Below, piece after piece: positions 53,094-62,409 of a DNA stretch of 64,000 nt (its first letter is position 1; every line of letters begins with the position of its first letter). Made by a program: the position numbers and the translations under genes. The notes under the pieces were generated by a model. That model searched no databases. It was not told where the DNA came from and was given only the letters and a program-made list of their open reading frames with translations. The stretch comes from Pseudomonas sp. Ga0074129 (GTDB taxonomy: Bacteria > Pseudomonadota > Gammaproteobacteria > Pseudomonadales > Pseudomonadaceae), in the NCBI GenBank assembly GCA_001465025.1, contig LNDO01000079.1, positions 62,001 to 126,000 of the forward strand, given 5' to 3'.

Positions 53094-53996
53094 TCAGATG
53101 TTGTCGTAACCCAGGGAACGCAGGGCGCGCTCATCATCCGACCAGCCGCTTTTGACCTTAACCCAGAGGTTGAGCATGATTTTGGAGTCGAACATCACTT
53201 CCATATCCTTGCGCGCCTCTTGGCCAATGCGCTTGATGCGCTCACCCTTGTCGCCAATGATGATTTTCTTCTGCCCGTCGCGCTCTACCAGAATCAGCGC
53301 GTGGATATGCAGGATGCGCCCGTCGCGCTTGAATTCCTCGATTTCCACGGTGATCTGGTACGGCAGTTCGGCACCCAGCTGACGCATGATTTTCTCGCGC
53401 ACCAGTTCGGCGGCGAAGAAGCGGCTGGAGCGGTCGGTGACCTGATCTTCCGGGAAAAAGTGCACACCTTCAGGCAAACGCTCACCGACCAGTTTTTCCA
53501 GGGTGTCGAGGTTATGCCCGTGCTGAGCGGATACCGGTACGATCTCGGCATTCGGCAACTGGGTGGCCAGCCACTCCAGGTGCGGCATCAGTTCGGCTTT
53601 GTCTTCGATGCGATCGGTCTTGTTGATGGCCAGAATGACTGGGCCTTCAACATACTGGATACGCTCCAGAACCATTTGGTCTTCATCAGTCCAGCGCGTG
53701 CGATCCACCACAAAAATCACCACATCGACGTCTTTGAGGGCCGACGAGGCGTTCTTGTTCATGTAGCGGTTCAGCGCTTTCTCGTTGTTTTTATGCAGGC
53801 CGGGGGTGTCGACGTAGATGGCCTGCACCTCACCCTCGGTCTTGATGCCGAGCATGTTGTGGCGGGTGGTCTGCGGCTTGCGCGAGGTGATCGCCAGCTT
53901 CTGACCGAGAATATGGTTAAGCAGTGTCGACTTGCCCACGTTGGGCCGGCCGACGATGGCGACATAGCCACAGCGTGTAACGGGTAAATCAGTCAT
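53094..53996 (-). CDS. era: GTPase Era
   Basis: A 300-residue GTPase needed for 30S maturation. It has G1 [13 protein letters not shown]3 DTPGLH, G4 NKTD and a C-terminal KH domain with the motif [18 protein letters not shown] segment ([18 protein letters not shown]). It binds the 3' end of 16S rRNA. ATG 53996 ([16 protein letters not shown]) overlaps the rnc end by 8 bases; the frame extends slightly upstream without support. Confidence 0.97.
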   Translation of the reverse strand: MTDLPVTRCGYVAIVGRPNVGKSTLLNHILGQKLAITSRKPQTTRHNMLGIKTEGEVQAIYVDTPGLHKNNEKALNRYMNKNASSALKDVDVVIFVVDRTRWTDEDQMVLERIQYVEGPVILAINKTDRIEDKAELMPHLEWLATQLPNAEIVPVSAQHGHNLDTLEKLVGERLPEGVHFFPEDQVTDRSSRFFAAELVREKIMRQLGAELPYQITVEIEEFKRDGRILHIHALILVERDGQKKIIIGDKGERIKRIGQEARKDMEVMFDSKIMLNLWVKVKSGWSDDERALRSLGYDNI

Positions 53997-54678
53997 TGCC
54001 ATTCTCCACACCCAGCGCAATCAGCGCGGCAGCCGCAGCCACTTGCTCAGCAATACGCCGGCTCGCACCTTGGCCCAGGGTTTTGTCGTTCAATAAGGCG
54101 ATCTGACACTCCACAACAAAGGTGCGGCAGTGCGGTTCACCCTGAATATCCACCACTTCATAGCGTGGCAGTTCACACCCGCGTGACTGCAAGAATTCCT
54201 GCAGGCGGGTTTTCGGATCTTTGTTGGTGTCGACCAACGTCAGGCTTTCCAGCTCCGTGGTCAGCCAAGCCAACACGCGCTCGCGCGCCGCCTCCATGCC
54301 GGTGTCCAGATATATCGCGCCAATCAGCGCTTCCAAGGCATCGGCAAGGATCGACTCACGGCGAAAACCGCCGCTTTTCAGCTCACCAGAGCCGAGGCGC
54401 AGGTACTCGCCCAGATCAAAACCGCGCGCCAGGATTGCCAACGTTTCGCCTTTGACCAAGCGGGCACGTAGGCGTGACAACTGACCTTCTCGCGCTAGGG
54501 GGAAGCGCTCAAACAGCGCCTCACCGGCAACGAAGTTGAGAATCGCATCACCGAGAAACTCCAACCGCTCGTTGTTACGACCGGCGAAGCTGCGATGGGT
54601 CAGGGCCAGGATCATCAATTCCTGGTCTTTGAAGGTATAACCGAGCTGTCGCTCAAGACGGGCTAACGAAGTACTCAC
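53989..54678 (-). CDS. rnc: ribonuclease III
   Basis: A 229-residue double-strand RNA endonuclease. The catalytic domain has [14 protein letters not shown] (signature) and the later [16 protein letters not shown]-terminal dsRNA-binding domain is present ([30 protein letters not shown]). It processes rRNA precursors and structured RNAs. It lies between DUF4845 (4-base overlap) and era (8-base overlap). Confidence 0.97.
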   Translation of the reverse strand: MSTSLARLERQLGYTFKDQELMILALTHRSFAGRNNERLEFLGDAILNFVAGEALFERFPLAREGQLSRLRARLVKGETLAILARGFDLGEYLRLGSGELKSGGFRRESILADALEALIGAIYLDTGMEAARERVLAWLTTELESLTLVDTNKDPKTRLQEFLQSRGCELPRYEVVDIQGEPHCRTFVVECQIALLNDKTLGQGASRRIAEQVAAAAALIALGVENGND

Positions 54679-55052
54679 GGCATGCGCACACGAAATTCTT
54701 TATCGAAACGCACAACCAGATCGATATTTTCAATCAAGGGCTCGCGCTTTTCATACTTCAAGTGTGCACGAAACTCGTTGTTTTCCATCTTCACTTTCAG
54801 CGCGTCTTGCAGGTTCAGGTCACGAATGCTGTTGACCTGCATGCCTTTGCTGACATGGCCATAAAACTCGTTGATCGAACGAACATTGGCAGCCTTATCG
54901 GTTTCAACTGAGGTGATCAGTTTCTCCAGCGCCATGTTGTCGAAGTAATGCGGCAGCACTTTAAATGCCGCACTGGCAAAGAACGCCACCAGACCCAGCA
55001 CAAGCAACCAACTCAGCAGCGACATGCCTTTTTGCGAATGCATAGACTTCAT
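54675..55052 (-). CDS. DUF4845 membrane protein
   Basis: A 125-residue protein with one N-terminal membrane helix (about 11-32, [22 protein letters not shown] in part) that resembles a type IV pilin-like start. A small periplasmic alpha/beta domain ([15 protein letters not shown] at the end) follows. ATG 55052 has GGGGA six bases upstream. It is always found between lepB and rnc in pseudomonads; its function is not known. Confidence 0.88.
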   Translation of the reverse strand: MKSMHSQKGMSLLSWLLVLGLVAFFASAAFKVLPHYFDNMALEKLITSVETDKAANVRSINEFYGHVSKGMQVNSIRDLNLQDALKVKMENNEFRAHLKYEKREPLIENIDLVVRFDKEFRVRMP

Positions 55053-55117
55053 CGATGTCCCCAAATTCGAATGTTATTAACGCCATCAAGGCGTGCGACA
55101 GACTCTATGAAAGTAGC

Positions 55118-55147
55118 CCGCGGCCTTTGATTTGACAGAGGCCGCGG
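55118..55147 (-). terminator. hairpin between lepB and DUF4845
   Basis: CCGCGGCCT (55118-55126) pairs perfectly with AGGCCGCGG (55139-55147), loop 12. There is no U-run after it on the minus strand, so it may be a processing or mRNA-stability element rather than a true terminator. Confidence 0.4.
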
Positions 55148-55161
55148 ACTGATCAGTCCAA

Positions 55162-56016
55162 TCAGTGGATCAAGCCCACGCGAGAGAAGTTGGGCACGTT
55201 GCTCAACTTAGGGCTTGGCCAACTCATCCAGACTGCGAAAGCCTTACCGACAATATTTTGGTCTGGAACCATGCCCAACAACTCTTTAGGAATAGCTGGA
55301 TCGTTCCAATAGCGGCTGTCGTTGGAGTTATCACGGTTATCGCCCATCATGAAGTAGTGCCCTTGCGGCACCACCCACTCGCGGCCTGGCTCAATACGGT
55401 AACGCTGCATTTCTTTGCGAATCTGATGCTCAGCCTCACCGAGCTTTTCGGTGTAAAGCTTAGCGCTGCCGAGCGTGCCAGGCTCATCGCCAATCAATTG
55501 CTCTGCAACAGGCTGACCATTGATGGTCAGGCGTTTATCACTGCTGTAGGCGATGCGATCGCCCGCCAGGCCAACCACACGCTTGATGTAGTTGATGTTC
55601 GGGTCGCTCGGGTAGCGGAACACCATGACATCGCCACGCTGTGGGTCACCCACTTCGATCACTTTGGTATCCAGCACCGGCAGGCGAATACCATAGGCAA
55701 ACTTGTTCACCAGAATGAAGTCGCCCACTTCCAAAGTTGGCTTCATCGAGCCCGACGGGATCTGGAACGGCTCGATCAGAAACGAGCGCAGCACCAGCAC
55801 AATGGCCAGCACCGGAAAGAACGACTTGCCGTATTCCACCAGCAACGGTTCTTTATTGAGCTTCTCGACCACACTCGCATCAGGCGCGCTGACCTGCTGG
55901 TGGTAGGTGTCAATAGCTGCCCGCCGGCGCGGTGCCAGGAAGATCAGGTCAAATAAAGCCAGTGCGCCACAGACGGCGACAGCGATAACCAGCAACAGCG
56001 GGAAATTGATCGACAT
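55162..56016 (-). CDS. lepB: signal peptidase I (LepB)
   Basis: A 284-residue inner-membrane peptidase that removes signal peptides from exported proteins. Two N-terminal membrane segments are followed by catalytic Ser90 (QIPSGSMKPTL) and the general base Lys145 (NINYIKRVVGLAGD), both at the E. coli positions. The GDNRDNSNDSR box is also present. It follows lepA by 5 bases, as in most gammaproteobacteria. Confidence 0.97.
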   Translation of the reverse strand: MSINFPLLLVIAVAVCGALALFDLIFLAPRRRAAIDTYHQQVSAPDASVVEKLNKEPLLVEYGKSFFPVLAIVLVLRSFLIEPFQIPSGSMKPTLEVGDFILVNKFAYGIRLPVLDTKVIEVGDPQRGDVMVFRYPSDPNINYIKRVVGLAGDRIAYSSDKRLTINGQPVAEQLIGDEPGTLGSAKLYTEKLGEAEHQIRKEMQRYRIEPGREWVVPQGHYFMMGDNRDNSNDSRYWNDPAIPKELLGMVPDQNIVGKAFAVWMSWPSPKLSNVPNFSRVGLIH

Positions 56017-56021
56017 AAGCC

Positions 56022-57821
56022 TTAGCTATCCAACCTCAGTACAGCAAGGAAGGCTTCTTGTGGAATTTCCACGTTACCCACTTGCTTCATCCGTTTCTTA
56101 CCGGCCTTCTGCTTTTCAAGCAGCTTGCGCTTACGGCTAACGTCGCCGCCATAGCACTTGGCCAATACGTTTTTACGCAACGCTTTGACGGTTGTCCGCG
56201 CCACGATTTGCCCACCAATTGCAGCTTGAATAGCCACATCAAACATTTGCCGCGGGATCAGCTCTTTCATTTTTTCGGTCAACTGGCGCCCTTTGTAGTG
56301 CGCATTGTCGCGGTGCACGATCAGCGCCAGGGCATCGACCTTGTCACCATTGATCAGCACATCGAGCTTGACCAGATTGGCCGACTGGTAGCGATCAAAA
56401 TGGTAGTCCAGCGAAGCATAACCGCGGCTGGTGGACTTCAGACGGTCAAAGAAGTCGAGCACCACTTCGTTCATCGGCAGGTCATACGTTACCTGTACCT
56501 GCGAACCGAGGAAAAGCATGTCATGTTGCACGCCGCGCTTCTCAATACACAGGGTAATCACGTTACCCAGATGCTCCTGCGGCACCAAAATATTGGCGCG
56601 CACGATTGGCTCGCGCATGTCCTCAATCGACGACAAATCTGGCAGTTTCGACGGGTTATCGACGTAGATAGTCTCGCCGGTTTTGAGCAGCAACTCGAAA
56701 ATCACCGTTGGCGCGGTGGTGATCAGGTCAAGATCGTACTCACGCTCCAGGCGTTCCTGGATGATCTCCATGTGCAACATGCCAAGGAAGCCGCAGCGAA
56801 AGCCAAAGCCCAACGCATCAGAACTTTCCGGGGTGTATTGCAGGGACGAATCGTTCAGCGTGAGCTTTTGCAGCGCATCGCGAAAATCTTCGAAATCATC
56901 GCTACTGACCGGGAACAAGCCGGCATACACCTGCGGCTGAATGCGCTTGAAGCCCGGCAGCACTTCCACATCCGGGGTGGCTGCCAAGGTCAGCGTGTCG
57001 CCCACAGGAGCGCCATGAATGTCCTTGATACTGGCGATGATAAAACCCACTTCGCCGGCTTTCAGGTCAGCCGTGGCGGTGTGCTTGGGGTTAAACACGC
57101 CCACGCTATCGACCAGGTGGATCTTGCCGGTGGATTTCACCAGCACCTTGTCGCCCTTCTTGATCCGACCATGGCGAACACGCACCAAGGAAACCACACC
57201 CAAGTAGTTGTCGAACCAAGAGTCGATGATCAGCGCCTGCAGCGGCGCTTCGATATCACCGGTCGGGGCCGGAATCGTGTGCACCAGACGCTCAAGCACT
57301 TCATCCACGCCCAAGCCAGTCTTGGCGCTGCAGGTCACGGCATCCGTGGCGTCGATACCAATGATCTTTTCGATTTCTTCCTTGACCCGATCCGGATCAG
57401 CCTGGGGCAGGTCGATTTTGTTCAGCACCGGCATGACCTCAAGGCCCTGCTCGATGGCGGTGTAACAGTTAGCCACCGACTGCGCTTCCACGCCCTGACC
57501 GGCATCCACCACCAACAGCGCACCTTCACAGGCCGCCAGGGAACGGCTGACTTCATAGGTGAAGTCCACATGCCCGGGGGTGTCGATGAAGTTCAGCTGA
57601 TAGGTGATGCCGTCTTTGGCCTTGTAATACAGAGTGACGCTGTGCGCCTTGATGGTGATCCCGCGCTCGCGCTCAAGATCCATGGAATCCAGCACCTGGG
57701 CTTCCATTTCACGATCAGCCAGGCCGCCACACATCTGAATGAAACGGTCAGCCAGGGTCGACTTGCCGTGGTCAATGTGGGCGATGATGGAGAAATTGCG
57801 GATATGACTCAAATCACTCAC
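56022..57821 (-). CDS. lepA: elongation factor 4 (LepA)
   Basis: A 599-residue translational GTPase with G1 [13 protein letters not shown], the switch region [10 protein letters not shown]3 DTPGHVDF and G4 NKIDLP. EF-G-like domains III and V and the LepA-specific C-terminal domain ([20 protein letters not shown]) follow. It acts on stalled or initiating ribosomes under stress. It is upstream of lepB in the same unit. Confidence 0.97.
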   Translation of the reverse strand: MSDLSHIRNFSIIAHIDHGKSTLADRFIQMCGGLADREMEAQVLDSMDLERERGITIKAHSVTLYYKAKDGITYQLNFIDTPGHVDFTYEVSRSLAACEGALLVVDAGQGVEAQSVANCYTAIEQGLEVMPVLNKIDLPQADPDRVKEEIEKIIGIDATDAVTCSAKTGLGVDEVLERLVHTIPAPTGDIEAPLQALIIDSWFDNYLGVVSLVRVRHGRIKKGDKVLVKSTGKIHLVDSVGVFNPKHTATADLKAGEVGFIIASIKDIHGAPVGDTLTLAATPDVEVLPGFKRIQPQVYAGLFPVSSDDFEDFRDALQKLTLNDSSLQYTPESSDALGFGFRCGFLGMLHMEIIQERLEREYDLDLITTAPTVIFELLLKTGETIYVDNPSKLPDLSSIEDMREPIVRANILVPQEHLGNVITLCIEKRGVQHDMLFLGSQVQVTYDLPMNEVVLDFFDRLKSTSRGYASLDYHFDRYQSANLVKLDVLINGDKVDALALIVHRDNAHYKGRQLTEKMKELIPRQMFDVAIQAAIGGQIVARTTVKALRKNVLAKCYGGDVSRKRKLLEKQKAGKKRMKQVGNVEIPQEAFLAVLRLDS

Positions 57822-57926
57822 GGATCAACACTCAAAAAGGTCGCAGGCGATTGCCCGCCGAAAATAGCCGCGAAGTGTACCCGAAAGCCGACTGACACGT
57901 CACCCAGAGCACGGTGTGAGCCCATG

Positions 57927-57952
57927 TAAAAGGGCGACCGAAGTCGCCCTTA
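57927..57952 (-). terminator. rho-independent terminator after mucD
   Basis: AAGGGCGAC (57930-57938) pairs with GTCGCCCTT (57943-57951) with a UUCG tetraloop on the minus strand, followed by TTTAC. It lies 18 bases after the mucD stop and ends the algU operon before lepA. Confidence 0.85.
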
Positions 57953-57968
57953 TTCGTTACTGATCGCG

Positions 57969-59402
57969 TCAGTCAGCCAGTTTGAAGGTAATAAAGCTGG
58001 CACGCCCCTGGCGCAATACGCGCATGGAGACCGAACGATTCTTCGGCAATGCCTGAGCCACTTCAGTAAAGGTCTTGGCAGAATTGATGGCCTGATTGTT
58101 CAGGTGCGTAATCACGTCACCCGGACGCAGACCAATCATTGCCGCCGGTCCTTCCTGCACCTCGGAGATAACAACACCGCCTTTGAGGTCCAGGCTCTTC
58201 TTCTGCTCAGCGGTCAACTCGACCACTTTCACACCCAAACGGTTGCTGCTGCGCTCAATCCCTGGCGCCGCACCAGCCACCACTTCGCCGTCTTCGGGCA
58301 AGGCGCCAATGCTTAATTTGAGCGACTTGCGCGAACCATCGCGGACAACATCCAACTCAACCTTGCTACCCGGCTTGAGCGCGCCCACCAAGTGCGGAAG
58401 GTCCGCTGACATGATGATGGGCTTGCCATCGAGGGCAAGAATCACATCACCCACCTGCAAACCGCCTTTGGCAGCTGAGCCCTCCTCCATCACCTGAGCC
58501 ACCAGCGCGCCAGCGGGCTTATCCAGGCCAAAGGATTCGGCCAAATCTTTATTCACTTCCTGTATCACCACACCCAACCAACCGCGGCTGACCTTGCCAT
58601 CAGCTTTGAGTTGATCAGCCACATCCATGGCTACGCTCATAGGAATGGCAAATGACAGCCCCATAAAGCCGCCAGAGCGGGTAAAAATCTGCGAATTGAT
58701 GCCGACCACTTCACCTGCCAAGTTGAACAGGGGGCCACCGGAGTTACCGGGATTGATCGCCACATCAGTTTGAATAAACGGCACATAGCTTTCATTGGGC
58801 AGGCTGCGGCCCTTGGCACTGACAATGCCGGCGGTTACCGAGTGATCAAAACCAAAGGGCGAGCCAATGGCCAATACCCACTCACCCACCTTCAACTCTT
58901 CAGACTTGCCGAGCTTTACGGTTGGTAAGCCTTTGCCTTCTACTTTTAGCAAAGCCACATCGCTGCGGGGATCAGTGCCAACCAGCTTGGCTTCCAATTC
59001 ACTGCGATCCGATAGACGCACGATGATTTCATCGGCATCGGCAATCACATGGTTGTTGGTGAGCACATAACCATCTGCCGAGATGATAAAGCCTGACCCC
59101 AACGACTGCGCTTCACGCTGGCGACCGCCGCCGGGGGCACGCGGCATCTGCGGAATACTGCGCTCGAAAAACTCTCGGAACATTGGCGGCAGACCTTCAA
59201 GGTCTGGCATGTTCTGCTGGCCATTGCTGGCAACGCTGCCCTCCGGCATTTTTTGCCGGGTACTGATATTCACCACCGCAGGCGAAGCCTGCTCAACCAA
59301 CTCGGTGAAATCAGGCAGGCTTGCCTGAGCAACCAGCACCTGCCCTAACAGCAATACGGCAAGCACTGCAGACAACGACGATTTCAATCCTAGCTTCGAC
59401 AT
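57969..59402 (-). CDS. mucD: periplasmic serine protease MucD (DegP-like)
   Basis: A 477-residue HtrA protease and chaperone. A signal peptide (about 1-28) is followed by a trypsin-like domain with His118 (LTNNHVIADAD), Asp148 (DPRSDVALLK) and Ser221 (NPGNSGGPL), then two PDZ domains. It degrades misfolded envelope proteins and dampens AlgU activation. ATG 59402 has GGGGAG five bases upstream; the longer open frame into mucC is not credible as a start. It is the last gene of the algU operon. Confidence 0.97.
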   Translation of the reverse strand: MSKLGLKSSLSAVLAVLLLGQVLVAQASLPDFTELVEQASPAVVNISTRQKMPEGSVASNGQQNMPDLEGLPPMFREFFERSIPQMPRAPGGGRQREAQSLGSGFIISADGYVLTNNHVIADADEIIVRLSDRSELEAKLVGTDPRSDVALLKVEGKGLPTVKLGKSEELKVGEWVLAIGSPFGFDHSVTAGIVSAKGRSLPNESYVPFIQTDVAINPGNSGGPLFNLAGEVVGINSQIFTRSGGFMGLSFAIPMSVAMDVADQLKADGKVSRGWLGVVIQEVNKDLAESFGLDKPAGALVAQVMEEGSAAKGGLQVGDVILALDGKPIIMSADLPHLVGALKPGSKVELDVVRDGSRKSLKLSIGALPEDGEVVAGAAPGIERSSNRLGVKVVELTAEQKKSLDLKGGVVISEVQEGPAAMIGLRPGDVITHLNNQAINSAKTFTEVAQALPKNRSVSMRVLRQGRASFITFKLAD

Positions 59403-59430
59403 ATAACTCCCCATCAGGCCAGCAAAAATC

Positions 59431-59886
59431 TCAAAAGGCAGCAGCAGTACCGGTAAGCAAGGCCCGCAACACCACCGGTTGCAAAGAAGGGTCAGTTGCC
59501 ACATTACGACTGCGCCAGCGCACACCCATGCACGTCACTGCAAAACCAATAAAAGCACTCACAATCACCCAAGGCTCAGTGAGGCCGAACTGCTCTGCTA
59601 CTATCGCAGCTGCGAACAAGCCCAGCAAGGGTAATAGATAAACCAGCAGTGAGCCTCGTACCAGCAGATCTTCACGTACGCCAATCACCACGCTGTCGCC
59701 CACTTTCAGGTGCATATCGCAAAGTGCGCGAATCAGGCCGCGCCGACCACTCGCACCCAATTGTTCAAGCAAGCCCTGACCGCATCCTGCCTTAACGGAA
59801 CAACTTGAGCAGGTGCTTTTGCGCACCGTTTCAACCCACACGGCACCGTGTTCGACTGCTACCACTCGCCCCTGCTCTTCGATCAT
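59431..59886 (-). CDS. mucC: MucC (RseC/SoxR-reducing family)
   Basis: A 151-residue inner-membrane protein with a cysteine cluster (STCSSCSVKAGCGQG) and two membrane helices (about 77-97 and 105-125). RseC-type proteins work with SoxR reduction or sigma-E control; MucC's effect in pseudomonads is modest and unclear. It overlaps mucB by 4 bases. Confidence 0.93.
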   Translation of the reverse strand: MIEEQGRVVAVEHGAVWVETVRKSTCSSCSVKAGCGQGLLEQLGASGRRGLIRALCDMHLKVGDSVVIGVREDLLVRGSLLVYLLPLLGLFAAAIVAEQFGLTEPWVIVSAFIGFAVTCMGVRWRSRNVATDPSLQPVVLRALLTGTAAAF

Positions 59887-60830
59887 GGCATTGCTTCGTC
59901 AGGCGAGCGAATGGATAGCGCAATACGTTCAGCCGTGCCCAGCGGAATCTCACCGATTACCGTCACCATCACATCGCCATTGTTGGTTTTCAGGCGACGT
60001 GACACAGCCACGGTAGGGCCGAGTTGGCTGCGCACATCTTCAGCCGTCGCGTCATTCAGCGGCTCAATGAACACAGAGAAACGCGCCAAGCCATCGTCAT
60101 AAACCTGGCAGGCAACCGATTCATCAGAAGCAGGGCTTCGACGCGGCGAGGCAGAACTCAGGGTAAAGCCTGGTGGAAGCCACTGCGATGACCATACCTG
60201 AGCAGATTGAGTTGTAGCAGGAGCCGTGCGCACCGGCCGGCAACCCGCACCGGGTAGAAGCGCGTCGGTTGCCACATCACCGACTTGAATATGAGTGAAC
60301 TGAAAACGCTCCAGCAACTGTCCTTTGTCATTGACCAGCAGCGACTTCACTGCGAGCCCGGTTTGCTGATCCAGATGCAACTCAATGCCATGGCGATATT
60401 GATCGCGCGGCACCAGCGCCAGCACCGTTGTGGCGCGCCCAGCCACACGGGACTCGCCCAAAATGCGCAGGTCATACCACTGCGAGAGCTTGGCAGGCTC
60501 CAACTCTCGACCAGGCCGCAACTGGGTTTCTGTGAGCTGATCGGCCAACATGCCACTGGCACACTGCACCTGCCCATCGACTCGCACCACTTCCTTGGCT
60601 GCGCCATCTAGCTGCAGCAGGCGTTCGCGAACTACGCCATCATTGGCTACCTGATGCCAAACGCTATGGGATGAGAAACTACCGTTACGTTCATAAACAA
60701 AGGTGCCACTGAAACTTTGTGTACGCTCGGCCTGCGCCAAGCGCTGCAACAATGCCGCACCATCACTCGCTACGGCAGACAGACTGAACAGCCCGCCCAC
60801 CAGTAGACCGCCAAGGGATAAAAAGCGCAT
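59883..60830 (-). CDS. mucB: MucB (RseB), periplasmic regulator of AlgU
   Basis: A 315-residue periplasmic protein with a signal peptide (ending AVA-SDG). The LolA-like N-terminal domain (LLQRLAQAERTQSFSGTFVYERNG, then DLRILGESRVAGRATTVLALVP) and the smaller C-terminal domain bind MucA and lipids, shielding MucA from cleavage. ATG 60830 with GAGGAG five bases upstream is preferred over the upstream extension. Confidence 0.96.
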   Translation of the reverse strand: MRFLSLGGLLVGGLFSLSAVASDGAALLQRLAQAERTQSFSGTFVYERNGSFSSHSVWHQVANDGVVRERLLQLDGAAKEVVRVDGQVQCASGMLADQLTETQLRPGRELEPAKLSQWYDLRILGESRVAGRATTVLALVPRDQYRHGIELHLDQQTGLAVKSLLVNDKGQLLERFQFTHIQVGDVATDALLPGAGCRPVRTAPATTQSAQVWSSQWLPPGFTLSSASPRRSPASDESVACQVYDDGLARFSVFIEPLNDATAEDVRSQLGPTVAVSRRLKTNNGDVMVTVIGEIPLGTAERIALSIRSPDEAMP

Positions 60831-60851
60831 GCGACTCCTCAACAAGGACAG

Positions 60852-61445
60852 TTAACGGCTTTCCAGACTAGCAGCACGCGCATAAGGCAGCGCGCCCTCA
60901 TTGGCGCCCATGGCACCTTGCTGAGCATGTTGGCGTAAGTAAGCCGGCAGACGCTGCTCATGCCAGCCTGGCTGGCCCTGACCGACCGCACTAACCTGTG
61001 AGGCGTTTTGCTCAGCGGTCGAGTTGAACCCGGCCAACATGGCAGGACCGCTGACTTGCGGAATGGTCAATACCGGCTGGGCAGCCTGCTGCGCCAACTG
61101 CACACCGGTGATTTCATCCTGGTTATAGAACCTCACACCAGCCAGCACCGCCACCGTGACAGAGGCCGCAACGGCCAAGCGGCCCACGTTGCGCCAAATG
61201 CCACGTTGTGGCGCCACTGCGGTGGGTACAGGATCGTCCGCCAACGCTGCCGATACAGCCGAAGCAATATCCAGGCGCGGCTCCAAGAGGTCCTTGTGCA
61301 TGACCGCACGGGCGACTTGATAGCGCATCCAGGTGGCACGCAGCTCTGGGTCGCCATTGGCGGCCAGGACACGTCGCAACTCCAACTCATCTGCTTGGTT
61401 ATCCATCACCGCGGACAGCGATTCCTGCAGGGTTTCACGACTCAT
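60852..61445 (-). CDS. mucA: anti-sigma factor MucA
   Basis: A 197-residue membrane anti-sigma factor for AlgU. The cytoplasmic N-terminal domain (ETLQESLSAVMDNQADELELRRVLA) binds AlgU, one membrane helix follows (about 88-104), and the periplasmic domain binds MucB. Ala138-Gly139 (AMLAGFN) lies where AlgW cuts the P. aeruginosa protein (136-137). The gene is intact, so the mucoid mutations known for this gene are not seen. It follows algU by 36 bases. Confidence 0.97.
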   Translation of the reverse strand: MSRETLQESLSAVMDNQADELELRRVLAANGDPELRATWMRYQVARAVMHKDLLEPRLDIASAVSAALADDPVPTAVAPQRGIWRNVGRLAVAASVTVAVLAGVRFYNQDEITGVQLAQQAAQPVLTIPQVSGPAMLAGFNSTAEQNASQVSAVGQGQPGWHEQRLPAYLRQHAQQGAMGANEGALPYARAASLESR

Positions 61446-61481
61446 GGTGGTTCCTCTCTTGGCTAACGCCGCTGTCTTAGG

Positions 61482-62057
61482 CTACTGCAGCAAAGGCTGC
61501 AGGGACTTATCGATGGCTTCGCGCGCCCGGAAAATCCGCGAACGCACCGTACCAACCGGACACTGCATAACACTGGCAATGTCCTCGTAACTCAGACCAT
61601 CAAACTCACGCAAGGTTAGCGCCGTGCGCAAATCTTCCGGGAGCTGCTCAATACTGCGGTGCACCGTGGCTTCGATTTCATCGCGCAGCAGCGCACGTTC
61701 CGGGGACTCGATGTTCTTGAGAGCATGATCGCCGTCATAGAACTCGGCATCCTCGGCGCTTACATCGCTGTCAGGCGGTCGCCGGCCGCGCGATACCAAG
61801 TGGTTTTTCGCCGTATTGATCGCGATGCGATACAGCCAGGTGTAAAACGCACTGTCACCGCGAAAATTACCCAACGCCCGATAAGCCTTGACGAAGGCTT
61901 CCTGCGCCACGTCCTGCGCCTCATGGGTGTCATGCACAAACCGCACGATCAACCCGAGAATCTTGTGCTGATACTTGAGCACCAACAGATCAAACGCTCG
62001 CTTGTCGCCACGCTGAACGCGCTCGACCAGCTGCTGATCTTCTTCCTGGGCTAGCAT
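61482..62057 (-). CDS. algU: extracytoplasmic sigma factor AlgU (RpoE)
   Basis: A 191-residue ECF sigma factor for envelope stress and alginate genes. Region 2 (FDLLVLKYQHKILGLIVRFV, DVAQEAFVKAYRALGNF) and region 4 (LPEDLRTALTLREFDGLSYEDIASVMQCPVGTVRSRIFRAREAI) are complete. It is the first gene of algU-mucABCD and probably autoregulated through a sigma-E-type promoter in the leader. A GAGGAG site precedes ATG 62057. Confidence 0.98.
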   Translation of the reverse strand: MLAQEEDQQLVERVQRGDKRAFDLLVLKYQHKILGLIVRFVHDTHEAQDVAQEAFVKAYRALGNFRGDSAFYTWLYRIAINTAKNHLVSRGRRPPDSDVSAEDAEFYDGDHALKNIESPERALLRDEIEATVHRSIEQLPEDLRTALTLREFDGLSYEDIASVMQCPVGTVRSRIFRAREAIDKSLQPLLQ

Positions 62058-62297
62058 GAAATCTCCTCAATAGGTTCGAAGGAGTGCAACGCCAACCCGT
62101 TAAACGGTCTGTAAACATAGACTTGGGCATTGCGCAAAAGTTCTCTCCTCCCAACAAGCTTCCTGCAGAACGCGCTACGAACTGCATGGAACAGCGCAGC
62201 AATGGGACTCCACTGTTGCGAAAACCAATCCCAGGCCAGCCATTAAGGCTGCTTTTTAGAACCCTGGTGCAACATATTTCCAATCAAACAACCGCCT

Positions 62298-62324
62298 ATG
62301 GAACTTCAAATGCTTAAAAAGTTC
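62298..62324 (-). promoter_or_regulatory. sigma-E type promoter of algU
   Basis: On the minus strand: GAACTT (62324-62319), 16 bases, then TCCAT (62302-62298). The -35 is a full match to sigma-E/AlgU promoters and the spacing is right; the -10 is weaker. In P. aeruginosa, algU is transcribed from a similar AlgU-dependent promoter in this gap. Confidence 0.55.
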
Positions 62325-62376
62325 CCGAGTAGTGCACTTGGTCATAAGCCAGCTATTGTGCCGCCCACCCCCTCTA

Positions 62377-62382
62377 TATACT
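62377..62382 (+). promoter_or_regulatory. candidate -10 box for nadB
   Basis: TATACT lies 28 bases before the nadB ATG inside a CCCCT/AGGGG inverted repeat. No good -35 is seen at 17 bases, so this is a weak call. Confidence 0.3.
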
Positions 62383-62409
62383 AGGGGCCGCTTTTTGCGG
62401 AATTCGAAC

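Larger units (their letters stand above)
62058..62409. other. 352-base divergent intergenic region algU / nadB
   Basis: It carries promoters for both genes. Features seen: a symmetric pair of GAACTT hexamers (62298-62327), a CCCCT...AGGGG hairpin over a TATATACT box (62369-62387), and a CCGCtttttGCGG stem next to the nadB start. No gene is supported. Confidence 0.6.

Noticed and set aside
56058..57929. Long open frame antisense to lepA (over 600 codons)
   Set aside because: It lies wholly opposite a highly conserved gene, has no ribosome site and a His/Gln/Arg-rich composition typical of reverse-strand reading of GC-rich coding sequence.
60852..61445. Possible mucoid-type mucA mutation
   Set aside because: The frame is intact over the full family length with membrane helix and cleavage site present.
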